Assembly (NCBI GenBank): GCA_030146285.1
Contig: JASLBZ010000027.1
Span: 1 to 14,569 of the forward strand
Reading direction: 5' to 3'
DNA: 14,569 nucleotides
Origin: Neisseriaceae bacterium
GTDB taxonomy: Bacteria > Pseudomonadota > Gammaproteobacteria > Burkholderiales > Neisseriaceae
Part shown: positions 6,354 through 14,400 of the stretch, piece by piece
How positions within the stretch are numbered: position 1 is the stretch's first letter
How the letters are laid out: every line of letters begins with the position of its first letter
Position numbers and translations under genes: made by a program
Notes under the pieces: model-generated
Databases searched by the model: none
What the model was told of the DNA's origin: nothing
The model's input: the letters and a program-made list of their open reading frames with translations, nothing else

Positions 6354-7493
6354 ATGAATTTACAAGCATTCGCTTTTGTGCGATGTACCAAAAAATTTGT
6401 AACCCTTGTTTTGTTATCGATGGCATTGCTTAGTAATGTGGCTTTGTCCAAAGACATGGCACTTGAACCATTACAAGAGGAAGTAGACAGTAGCGATGTC
6501 ATGGCGCAGTTGAACTTGGCCAATCTGTATGAAGATTTAGAGGATTATGAAAATGCTTTTATCTGGTATCACAAGGCCGCACAGCTGGGTTCTTCTGAGG
6601 CAGAAGCAGCATTGGGCTTTTTTTATGAAAGAGGGCTTGGGATTAAGCAAAGTAATTCAGAGGCCATTCGATGGTATACCAAGGCTGCTAAGCAAGGAGA
6701 TTCTGAAGCACAATACAATTTGGCTGTGCTGTATGACATGGGTGAAAAGGTAACGCAAGACTATGCCAAAGCCCACCAATGGTATATCAAAGCAGCCGCA
6801 CAAGGCGAAGTTGATGCCCAATTGAATTTGGGGTTTATGTATATGGAGGGTCATGGTGTTAAACAAGATTTTTCTCAGGCCATGAAATGGTATACACAGG
6901 CAGCGAATCAGGATAGTGCACAAGCACAATGGAGTCTGGGCTTGATGTATGAACATGGCAATGGCGTTCCAAGAAATTTAACAAAGGCATTTGAATGGTA
7001 TCTTAAAGCGGCCAAACTAGATCATTCGGATGCTCAGCTTAATGTGGGTTATATGTATGCTGTGGGCGATGGTGTTCGTCAGAATAATGCCAAGGCCATT
7101 CAGTGGCATCTTAAGGCGGCAGAGCAAGGCAATGTCGGAGCACAAACGAATCTTGGCATTTTGTATTACCAAGGTGAGGTTGTTGCTCAGGATATTGGGC
7201 AAGCCTTGGAGTGGTATAACAAGGCGGCTCAAAACAATGGTGTACAAGCGCAGCTGATGCTAGGGTTGATGTATCAATACGCTGATGAGGGAGTGGCAAA
7301 GGACATGACTGCTGCCGTGATGTGGTATACCAAAGCCGCAGAACAAGGCAGTAGCGATGCTCAATATTATCTTGGTGAGTTATTAGAGTCCGGTGAAGGC
7401 ATTAAAAGCAATCGTGCACAAGCCAAAAAGTGGTATCAAAAAGCTGCAAAGCAAGGTCATGAAATGGCACAATGGCGATTGGACAATATGTAA
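6354..7493 (+). CDS. Secreted Sel1-repeat (SLR) protein
   Basis: This 379-residue protein has a signal peptide (Lys13-Lys14, hydrophobic core to about residue 31, likely cut after ALS at residue 32). After a short acidic linker the whole mature chain is tandem Sel1 repeats of the form AQxxLGxxYxxGxGVxxDxxxAxxWYxKAAxQG. I count nine units: a 32-residue first unit (51-82), 36-residue units at 83-118, 119-154, 155-190, 191-226, 227-262 and 263-298, a 37-residue unit (299-335) with one inserted residue, and a 36-residue unit (336-371), then a truncated cap (372-379). Sel1 units form alpha-helical solenoids that bind other proteins; related bacterial proteins act in envelope stress, exopolysaccharide assembly or host interaction. 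The specific role is not given by the sequence. AAAAGGA at 6338-6344 is a good ribosome-binding site. No terminator follows. Confidence 0.92.
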   Translation: MNLQAFAFVRCTKKFVTLVLLSMALLSNVALSKDMALEPLQEEVDSSDVMAQLNLANLYEDLEDYENAFIWYHKAAQLGSSEAEAALGFFYERGLGIKQSNSEAIRWYTKAAKQGDSEAQYNLAVLYDMGEKVTQDYAKAHQWYIKAAAQGEVDAQLNLGFMYMEGHGVKQDFSQAMKWYTQAANQDSAQAQWSLGLMYEHGNGVPRNLTKAFEWYLKAAKLDHSDAQLNVGYMYAVGDGVRQNNAKAIQWHLKAAEQGNVGAQTNLGILYYQGEVVAQDIGQALEWYNKAAQNNGVQAQLMLGLMYQYADEGVAKDMTAAVMWYTKAAEQGSSDAQYYLGELLESGEGIKSNRAQAKKWYQKAAKQGHEMAQWRLDNM

Positions 7494-7757
7494 ATTTCGG
7501 ATTGTAGTGGGCAATAAATGAATCGATAGGGTGATGGCTGTCTTGATTCAAAATACGCATTTAGAGTAGGTGTCGTTATCATAAAGAATGAGTAAACTGA
7601 TATAAAAAGAAAATGTTAGCCCAAATCAAATTTTCAATACTCAGATTGGCATAAGATGGTTTCGTTTTGAGCCATTTTATTAACGACTGTGGTATTTAAA
7701 AATGAGTCAGTACGGTTTTAAAAGCATAGTCACTGTTTAGATTGTAAAGAGGATAGT
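7494..7757 (+). other. 264-base gap between the Sel1-repeat and UbiM-like genes
   Basis: No hairpin terminator, open frame with a ribosome-binding site or RNA gene is visible. Some promoter for the hydroxylase is expected here, but I could not identify convincing -35 and -10 boxes. Confidence 0.4.
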
Positions 7758-8948
7758 ATGCAAACAGATATCGTTGTAGTGGGCGCAGGCCCTGCGGGCT
7801 TAAGTTTTCTTCGTGCCATGAAAGGCAGTGGATTACGCATTGCGATTGTTGAGAGGTCACCATTACCAAGCATTGCATCACCTAGCTACGATGGTCGAGA
7901 AATTGCATTGACTCATGCGTCACAAGACACCATGCAACGATTGGGGATGTGGGAACAGATTCCCAGTGATGAAATTTACCCGCTAAAAGACGCTAAAGTG
8001 GTTAGTGGGATGTCCGATTACACATTGCATTTTCCTCAGCCAAAAATGAAAGACAGTTTGTATGGCGAGCAATTGGGCTTTTTAATCTCCAATCACAATA
8101 TTCGTCAGGCTGCTTTCAATGTTGCACAAGAGGTTGAGGGCGTTGAATGGATAACAGACACTGGCGTGCAAGACATACAAGTGAGCGATACCGGGGCGAT
8201 GGTATATCTGGACAATGGCGACGTGATTTTGACGCACTTGGTTGTGGCCGCAGACAGCCGTTTTTCACAAACCAGACGCCAATTGGGCATTTCTGCCAAC
8301 AGCCATGATTATGGTCGGACGGTTTTGGCGTTTCGGGTAAAGCATGAAAAATCAAATGAGCATACTGCTTTTGAATGTTTTCATTACGGTCGCAGTTTGG
8401 CATTGTTGCCATTGGATGAGTACATGACCAATTGTGTGGTTACCGCTGACCATCCGATTGCAAGACAATTATTAAATTTAAGCCATGAAGAACTGGCGCA
8501 AGACATCGCATCAAGACTGAATTTGCGCTTGGGCAATATGCAAATAGTCAGCGATATTCATCAATACCCATTGGTTGGTGTCCATGCCAATCATTTTCAA
8601 GCCAAGCGCGGTGTGTTGATTGGTGATGCTGCCGTGGGTATGCATCCTGTAACGGCACATGGCTTTAATTTGGGTTTGGAAAGCGCATCTCGTTTGGCTG
8701 CATTATTGCATCAAAGCCTTGCCAATGGCCAAGATATTGCCAATAGTGCATTGCTTAAAAAATATGAGATGCAACACATGCTGCACACCAGACCCTTATA
8801 CCATGGCACACATGCAATGGTCTCGCTCTTTACCAATGACGCAGCACCTGCTAAATTGCTTCGCCATGCGGTTTTGCGCATCAGCAACCATTTGCCACCT
8901 GTGAAAAAATTGATTGCCATGCAATTAACCGGTAAATGGGCATCATGA
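7758..8948 (+). CDS. ubiM: FAD-dependent ubiquinone-pathway hydroxylase, UbiH/UbiM family
   Basis: This 396-residue class A flavin monooxygenase has the N-terminal dinucleotide-binding motif GAGPAG (residues 9-14) ending at Glu32, the mid-protein DG-type motif around Ala165-Asp166-Ser167, and the second FAD motif GVLIGDAAVGMHPVTAHGFN (285-304). The form GDAAVGMHPVTAHG, rather than the GNAAQxLHPIAGQG usual in UbiH, UbiF and UbiI, is what I associate with UbiM, described in Neisseria and other proteobacteria as a hydroxylase of the ubiquinone ring (including C5). It would use O2 and NAD(P)H to hydroxylate a polyprenylated ring at the membrane face. The family call is firm; the position of hydroxylation and the name ubiM are inference from the motif. 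AGAGGA lies five bases before the ATG. It is flanked by its own 264-base upstream gap and a terminator downstream, so it is probably a single-gene unit. Confidence 0.8.
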   Translation: MQTDIVVVGAGPAGLSFLRAMKGSGLRIAIVERSPLPSIASPSYDGREIALTHASQDTMQRLGMWEQIPSDEIYPLKDAKVVSGMSDYTLHFPQPKMKDSLYGEQLGFLISNHNIRQAAFNVAQEVEGVEWITDTGVQDIQVSDTGAMVYLDNGDVILTHLVVAADSRFSQTRRQLGISANSHDYGRTVLAFRVKHEKSNEHTAFECFHYGRSLALLPLDEYMTNCVVTADHPIARQLLNLSHEELAQDIASRLNLRLGNMQIVSDIHQYPLVGVHANHFQAKRGVLIGDAAVGMHPVTAHGFNLGLESASRLAALLHQSLANGQDIANSALLKKYEMQHMLHTRPLYHGTHAMVSLFTNDAAPAKLLRHAVLRISNHLPPVKKLIAMQLTGKWAS

Positions 8949-8982
8949 TGGTGTTTACAATCGATTAAAGTGATTTGAAAGC

Positions 8983-9018
8983 AAAAATGAAGCCAATATG
9001 ATTTTTGGCTTCATTTTT
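8983..9018 (+). terminator. Rho-independent terminator of the UbiM-like gene
   Basis: A perfect 14-base inverted repeat (core TGAAGCCAA/TTGGCTTCA) has arms at 8983-8996 and 9005-9018, an eight-base loop and a run of seven T (9014-9020). It separates the hydroxylase from the next gene. Confidence 0.92.
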
Positions 9019-9090
9019 TTATGCATTAATCGGTAGCAACGCGGTATATTCGGTAAAATACACCATTATCATGGAATAAAGCCAAGTAAC

Positions 9091-10077
9091 ATGAATCCAA
9101 AGATTGCCCCAGAAACATCGTATGCTTTGGATGTTTTGCGTGTCATTGCCTGTTTTATGGTGGTGCTTTTGCATGTGAGTGCAACACAGTTTTATCAGCC
9201 AAGTTCCATTTGGCATGAAATCAATATCATCAACGCATTCACCAGAATTTGCGTGCCGATTTTTATTATGATTACTGGTGTGCTGTTGATTAAACCGGAT
9301 ATGAATTACCGAAAACTCTGGCAAAAACTCAAAAAAATATTGATGATTTTGTTGTTTTGGTCAGCATTTTATTTGTGGGATGCCGGTAAAGTAAGTGATG
9401 CCAGTGCTTGGATAAAGCTGATAGCAGCACCGGCAAAATACCACTTGTGGTATCTGTATGCCATGGTGGGTTTTTATCTGGCAATTCCGCTATTGAGTAA
9501 AATCTATTATCAATCCAATAAACAAGAATTAACTGCCTATTTGGCGATTTGGGGTTGGGTGGCTTTTATTGGCTCGCTGGTGTTTTATGAGTTGATTGCA
9601 ATTGATGTTTTAAAACTGTATCAATTGGGCTTTCTGGCCAATTTTGTTGGCTATTTGGTATTGGGTAAAGTATTGGTGGATTACTACCAAAGCCCGAATA
9701 AAGCGTGGCTTTGTTTGTTTGGTTTTGTGGTTTTGTGTTTGTTGTCGGCGCAGGTGACGTATGTGTTTTTTTACCATACCAAGCCACGAACGGTATTTTA
9801 TGAATACTCATCAATTTTTGTATTACTCGAAGCGATTTGTTTTTTCTTGTTTGTTTTAAAACTCAGCCCAAAATGGCACAGAATCCAAAAGTGGGTGCAA
9901 TGGATAGCACCGTATACCTTGGGTATTTATTTGATTCATGTGTTCTTTATGGGTTTAAATCCCTACCCAGTAACAGGCGCTGTTTCTGCTGTGCTTCTAA
10001 GTGTGCTGATTTTTTGCATGTCATTAATCAGTGTTTGGTTATTGAAAAAAATAAAATACGTTAGGGCTTGTGTATAG
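9091..10077 (+). CDS. Integral-membrane acyltransferase, acyltransferase-3 family (WecH/OafA-like)
   Basis: This 328-residue protein consists almost entirely of about ten hydrophobic helices. The first helix contains the family's RX10H signature exactly (Arg17, His28, in RVIACFMVVLLHV), the proposed acyl-transfer site. Further family features are the CVPIFIMITGVLL second helix, the HLWYLYAMVGFYLAIPLL segment and the late PYTLGIYLIHVFF helix. Members move acetyl or other acyl groups from cytoplasmic donors to sugars of lipopolysaccharide, common antigen, peptidoglycan or exopolysaccharide. The short length, with no periplasmic SGNH domain, is closest to WecH-type single-domain enzymes. The acceptor cannot be inferred. 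The Shine-Dalgarno is poor: GGA lies about 16 bases upstream, and an ATG-GAA-TAA mini-frame precedes the start. The next gene follows after 57 bases without a terminator, so the two may be co-transcribed. Confidence 0.88.
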   Translation: MNPKIAPETSYALDVLRVIACFMVVLLHVSATQFYQPSSIWHEINIINAFTRICVPIFIMITGVLLIKPDMNYRKLWQKLKKILMILLFWSAFYLWDAGKVSDASAWIKLIAAPAKYHLWYLYAMVGFYLAIPLLSKIYYQSNKQELTAYLAIWGWVAFIGSLVFYELIAIDVLKLYQLGFLANFVGYLVLGKVLVDYYQSPNKAWLCLFGFVVLCLLSAQVTYVFFYHTKPRTVFYEYSSIFVLLEAICFFLFVLKLSPKWHRIQKWVQWIAPYTLGIYLIHVFFMGLNPYPVTGAVSAVLLSVLIFCMSLISVWLLKKIKYVRACV

Positions 10078-10134
10078 AGGCCTTGGGTTTACTGAGCCGA
10101 CTGTTTGATGATTGACAATTAAAAAGCTGATTGA

Positions 10135-10833
10135 ATGAATTGTTTGAAAAAAATATTAAAAACTACCGTGTATGGAATCTTGGTTTTGATTTTCTTGGTG
10201 GTATTGTATTGGCTAAGCGAGTGGATATTGTCCAGAATGCTGGTCAATGAAGATAAGGTTGTGCAAGATACTGCTGATTCAATAAGCATTTATGTTAAGA
10301 GCAATGGCGTGCACACGGATTTGGTATTGCCAACGAATAGTCCTTATGTGGATTGGGGTCAAGTTTTTCCTTATGCCAATACCCAAAGCCAAGTAGATGA
10401 TTTGCCTTTTGTAGCAATTGGATGGGGCGATAAAGGTTTTTATTTGAATACACCGCAGTGGAAAGACTTAAAAGCATCGACAGCATTCAAAGCCGCAACT
10501 GGTTTGGGTGAAACGGCTTTGCATGTGACTTATTACTCCAGTGTGGTTGCCAATGAAAAAACCAAAAAAATTGACATTTCCCCCAATCAATACCGACAAT
10601 TGATTCAAGAGATCCAAGGCTCAATCGCTAAAGATGCATTTGGGCAAGCCAAGCACATTGCAACCAATATGGAATACGGGCAACACGATGCATTTTATGA
10701 AGCCAATGGCGCTTATTCCTTGTTTTATACTTGCAATACCTGGACCAATAATATTCTGAAGCATTCAGGCATCAAGGCCAGTCGCTGGCTGGCTTTTGAA
10801 AAAGGCGTGATGTTACAAAATCAAGAGCAGTAG
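10135..10833 (+). CDS. DUF2459 / TIGR02117 family membrane-anchored protein
   Basis: This 232-residue protein has one N-terminal membrane anchor or uncleaved signal (about residues 8-34) and a periplasmic globular domain. The domain carries the motifs I associate with TIGR02117/DUF2459: SNGVHTDLVLP (56-66), IGWGDKGFY (95-103), GLGETALHV (123-131), HDAFYEANGAYSLFYTCNTW (184-203) and a terminal FEKGVM. The function is unknown; some homologues sit in urease regions, but no urease gene is present here. The invariant-looking His60, His130 and Cys200 could form a Cys-His active site of a papain-like fold, which is only inference. No clear Shine-Dalgarno precedes the ATG, which suggests translation coupled to, or dependent on, the upstream acyltransferase transcript 57 bases away. 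It converges with the Nudix gene at a shared hairpin. Confidence 0.85.
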   Translation: MNCLKKILKTTVYGILVLIFLVVLYWLSEWILSRMLVNEDKVVQDTADSISIYVKSNGVHTDLVLPTNSPYVDWGQVFPYANTQSQVDDLPFVAIGWGDKGFYLNTPQWKDLKASTAFKAATGLGETALHVTYYSSVVANEKTKKIDISPNQYRQLIQEIQGSIAKDAFGQAKHIATNMEYGQHDAFYEANGAYSLFYTCNTWTNNILKHSGIKASRWLAFEKGVMLQNQEQ

Positions 10834-10856
10834 CGCTTTGGGGTTTTTAAAATGAC

Positions 10857-10888
10857 AAAAAAAAGACATCTTAAATCAGATGTCTTTT
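10857..10888 (-). terminator. Terminator of the smc-Nudix transcript, possibly bidirectional
   Basis: A perfect 11-base inverted repeat (AAAAGACATCT at 10861-10871, AGATGTCTTTT at 10878-10888) has a six-base loop. Read on the minus strand the stem ends in eight T (10857-10864), a strong intrinsic terminator for the Nudix gene. On the plus strand only four T follow, so it is weaker for the DUF2459 gene. Confidence 0.85.
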
Positions 10889-10905
10889 GGGAATAGAAAA
10901 GCATT

Positions 10906-11445
10906 TTAAGCCGATTGCATTAACCAATATTGCAAAGCGATTAAGGTTTTGGCATCTTGAATGTGTTGTGCATTTAAGGCAGCCTGAACTTCTGCTTTAT
11001 TCATTAATACCGTTTCTACAAACTCATCTTCATCGGCGCTTAAGGTGCTGTTTTTGGCAACGCCTTGGGCGTGGTACAAATACAGTTTCTCATCGCAAAA
11101 ACCCGGTGCGCTAAAAAATTCAAAAATCAATTCGGCGCTTTGGGCCGTATAAGGCGTCTCTTCTGCCAACTCACGCAGCGCACCGATTTTTGGGTCTTCG
11201 TCTTGAATATCCAATTTGCCCGCTGGAATCTCCAAAAGCACTGTACCGCAAGGGTAGCGAAATTGTTTGACCAAAATCACTTGTTGCTCAGCGGTTTCTG
11301 CCAAGATGCAGCAAGCACCCGGATGGCGGATGACTTCACGGGTGGCCAAATGATCATTGGGCAGCTTCACTTCATCTACTTGTAGGGTAATGATTTTTCC
11401 TGTGAATAAAGTGGTGCTTTGGGTTTGGGTTTCGATTAGGTTCAT
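10906..11445 (-). CDS. Nudix hydrolase, ADP-ribose pyrophosphatase-like
   Basis: This 179-residue protein matches the NudF/ADP-ribose pyrophosphatase group, with QFRYPCGTVLLEIPAGKLD (residues 61-79) leading into the Nudix box and APGFCDEKLYLY (113-124) after it. It should hydrolyse ADP-ribose or related nucleoside diphosphate compounds to AMP plus a sugar phosphate, using Mg2+ held by the Nudix glutamates. The core RELAEE (Arg91, Glu92, Glu95, Glu96) is intact. Two departures from the consensus GX5EX7REUXEEXGU are visible: one extra residue between Gly76 and the Arg, and Pro98 in place of the usual Gly (EETPY instead of EETGY). Activity is likely but may be altered. AGGAAAAAAC precedes the ATG. 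It begins only 19 bases after the smc stop codon, so the two almost certainly share a transcript, which ends at the hairpin at 10857-10888. Confidence 0.9.
   Translation of the reverse strand: MNLIETQTQSTTLFTGKIITLQVDEVKLPNDHLATREVIRHPGACCILAETAEQQVILVKQFRYPCGTVLLEIPAGKLDIQDEDPKIGALRELAEETPYTAQSAELIFEFFSAPGFCDEKLYLYHAQGVAKNSTLSADEDEFVETVLMNKAEVQAALNAQHIQDAKTLIALQYWLMQSA
10977..10988 (+). repeat. Second perfect copy of the 12-mer AGGCAGCCTGAA
   Basis: This copy lies inside the Nudix gene, where the coding strand reads Val-Gln-Ala-Ala in the same codon phase as the copy at 4407-4418. Near copies with 10 of 12 matches are at 3230-3241, 8104-8115 and 12733-12744. Confidence 0.4.
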
Positions 11446-11464
11446 GTTTTTTCCTATGGCTATC

Positions 11465-14400
11465 TTAGCTGGCTTCAGCCATATTGATGGCCTCTTTGAT
11501 GTTCACATCCACAATGCGTGAAACCCCTTTTTCTTGCATGGTTACACCGATTAATTGCTCTGCCATTTCCATGGTTAGGCGATTGTGTGAGATGTATAAA
11601 AACTGGGTTTTATCACTCATTTGTTCAACCAAGCGACAAAAACGACTGGTGTTCGCATCATCCAATGGCGCATCAACTTCGTCTAAAAGACAAAATGGTG
11701 CAGGGTTCAGGCTAAACAAGGCAAATACCAAACTCATGGCTGTTAAGGCTTTCTCACCGCCAGACAATAAATAAATGGTGCTGTTTTTCTTGCCCGGTGG
11801 GCGCGCCATAATGCTGACACCGGCTTCCAAAACATCATCACCAACAAGATGCAACTTCGCCTCTCCGCCACCGAATAAAGTGGGGAAGAAGCTTTGCATT
11901 TTCTCATTCACTTTATCAAAGGTTGCTACGAATAAGGTTTTGGTTTCTAAGTCAATCTTGGCGATGGCCTCATTCAAAAGAGAAATTGCATTGCTAATAT
12001 CATCGTATTGATTTTGATAATAGCTCTGGCGCTCACGGGCTTCTTCTAGTTCGCCAAGCGCGGCCAAGTTCACCGCACCTAGACGTTGAATTTGTTTGCT
12101 TAACTCAACAATATCCACAGCCAATTGGCTGGGTTTGGCAGGCGGTGTTTCGGTTTTGAATAAGTCAAAATTGGCATGGCGGCTATTGAGGTTCTCTTGA
12201 AAGCGCTCCATTGCCAATTGTGCTTCTTGTTGCTTTAACAAACTTTGCTGAATACTTTGTTGGCACTCAGGCAGCTTAACGGTTAATTGTTGTTGCTGTT
12301 CTTGGCAAGCTTGCAATTGGCTTTGCATCTGTTGCAATGCATTCATCAATAAAGCACTTTTTTCTTCTTCATTGGCCAATTGCTCATTAATGGTTTGCAA
12401 AGCCATTAATGCCACATCTTCATCCAATAATGATTCCGCGGCCAAAACCAATTCGGTTTGGGCTTCTTGATGGCTTTGAATTTGCTCTAGCCACATGGTT
12501 TTTTGGTGCTGTAAGTGCTGCAATTGTTGCTGCTGTTTTTGCAATTCCAATTGTTCTAAACCGATTTGACGATTGGCTTCGAGCAGTTTTAACTGATGCT
12601 GTTTGACTGTGTGCTGTTGGCTTTCACGACGCTCGGTTAGTGCTACAAAATCATCATCCAGCGCAAATGTGCTGTCGCTTAAGGTTTTTAAATGACTTTG
12701 CTGTTGTCGCAATAATGCATTTAAATCCGTAATGGCAGCCTGTAAATCACTGACTTGAGCATCAATACTGTGTGCACGTTTGTGGCGCTCTTTGGTGGCC
12801 AGTACCAAAGCATTGGCTTCATTTTGCAGTTTGTAAGCTTGATTTTGCTGGTCTTTATAATTGGCACGAGCGGTTTGCAATGCTTGGCCGATGTCTGAAC
12901 GCTGGCTGCTTAAACTTAATATCTTTTCTTCAGTATCTGCAAGCTCAGGCAATACTTGGTCTAATTGGCTGCTTAATAGATCAATTTGCTGCTGTAAAAC
13001 CAAAACATTGACTTCTTGTGTAGGCATTAATTTTTGGATACTGCAAGTATCAATTAAATAGCCTTCTGGCGTGATAATGCATTGGTTTGGCAATAAACTA
13101 TCGCGTAAACTCAAGGCAGTTTGTAAATTGTCAGCACACACAAAAGGGCTTAGCCACAGGGCAACAGCATGGGCAAAGCCATCGTGCTCTTTAATGAGAA
13201 CTTGTTCTGCCAAGCTATTGCGCATAGGTGCATGTGCGATCGTGGTGTCAATAATGGTAGGCAAGTCTTGCCCCAATTGCGCATTGTCTAAGTCGGGGAA
13301 AAAACGACTGAACAAACGTTGATCCAATACCAAACTGACTGCCTCTTGCCATGGTGCTGTGACTTCTATGCTTTGCCACAATAATGGGGCATCCTGTAAC
13401 CAAGCAATGTGTTGGTGATTGGCTTGCTGTTGCTGGTTTTTTAGTTGTGCGCTTAAGGTTTTTAATTCTGTGCTGATGCTGACTTTTTGCTGCAATAAGG
13501 CATGGTTGCGATTTTGCTGCGCTTGAAATGCATCATGCAATTGGCTTTGTTGTTCTTCTAATTGCTGAATCTGAACATCAACGGTTTCTAAAGCCATCAA
13601 CGCCGTTTGCGCGAGTAAGTTTTTTTCTTCAATCGTATTTTCATCGGGCATATCCAACTGTGATTTTTCCAATAACAAATCATCCAATTGGTTTTGATTG
13701 GCCGTGGTTTTTTGCTCTGTAAATTGGATATTTTGTTCCAATAAAGCTTGTTCACGCTTCAGGCGACTTTGTTCTTGTTGTTGGTGATTAAAAGCCTGTT
13801 CTAACGTAAAGAGGGCATCTTCTAATTGCGGCGTGGCATCTTGCAAATCCGCCATTGCCATTTCTAAAGTTTCTGCGGTAATGGCTTTTTCTTCAATCAC
13901 CATTTGCAGCTCTTCTGTGCTGTTATTGGCTTGCAAAATTGACTCATTCAATTGCAAAATCTTGGTCTGCAATTGTTGCTTGTCATCTTCTAAGCGTTGT
14001 TGTTGCCATTTTTTTTGTTGGGTTTGTTCTTCTAGGCGCACTTGTTGCTGTTTTAAGGTGCTGATATTGGCATTTTGCGCTTGGATGGTTTGTTGTTGTT
14101 CACGCTCTTGCAGTTGCAATTGGTAGCTGGCTTCATTGATGGCTTCATTGGCATGTTGCAACTCATCTAGCCGTGTTTGTTCGGTGCTTAAATGCTCAGA
14201 GGCTGTAGCATGATTGCTTCTGGCATCCTGTAAATACAGATAATCCAGCCAATCTTGCTTTTCATGTAAAGCATTGCGTAGGCTTTGGTAATGGCTGGCT
14301 GCTTTGGCTTGTTTGTCCAGTTTGTCGACTTGGCGATTCAACTCGGTTTGAATGTCGTCCAAGCGTTGCAAATGCTCTTGCGAGTCTTTTAAACGAGAAG

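Noticed and set aside
6547..7299. Repeated open frames on both strands across the Sel1-repeat gene
   Set aside because: They arise because the repeat unit is a multiple of three, so alternate frames stay open periodically; the Sel1 frame has the signal peptide and clear repeats.
12888..12900. Possible Neisseria-type uptake sequence near GTCTGAA
   Set aside because: Only the seven-base end matches; the GCC portion is displaced by extra bases, as expected by chance.
11484..14126. Many plus-strand open frames opposite smc
   Set aside because: They are Cys/Leu-rich shadows of the Gln-rich coiled coil read in antisense, without ribosome-binding sites or domain features.
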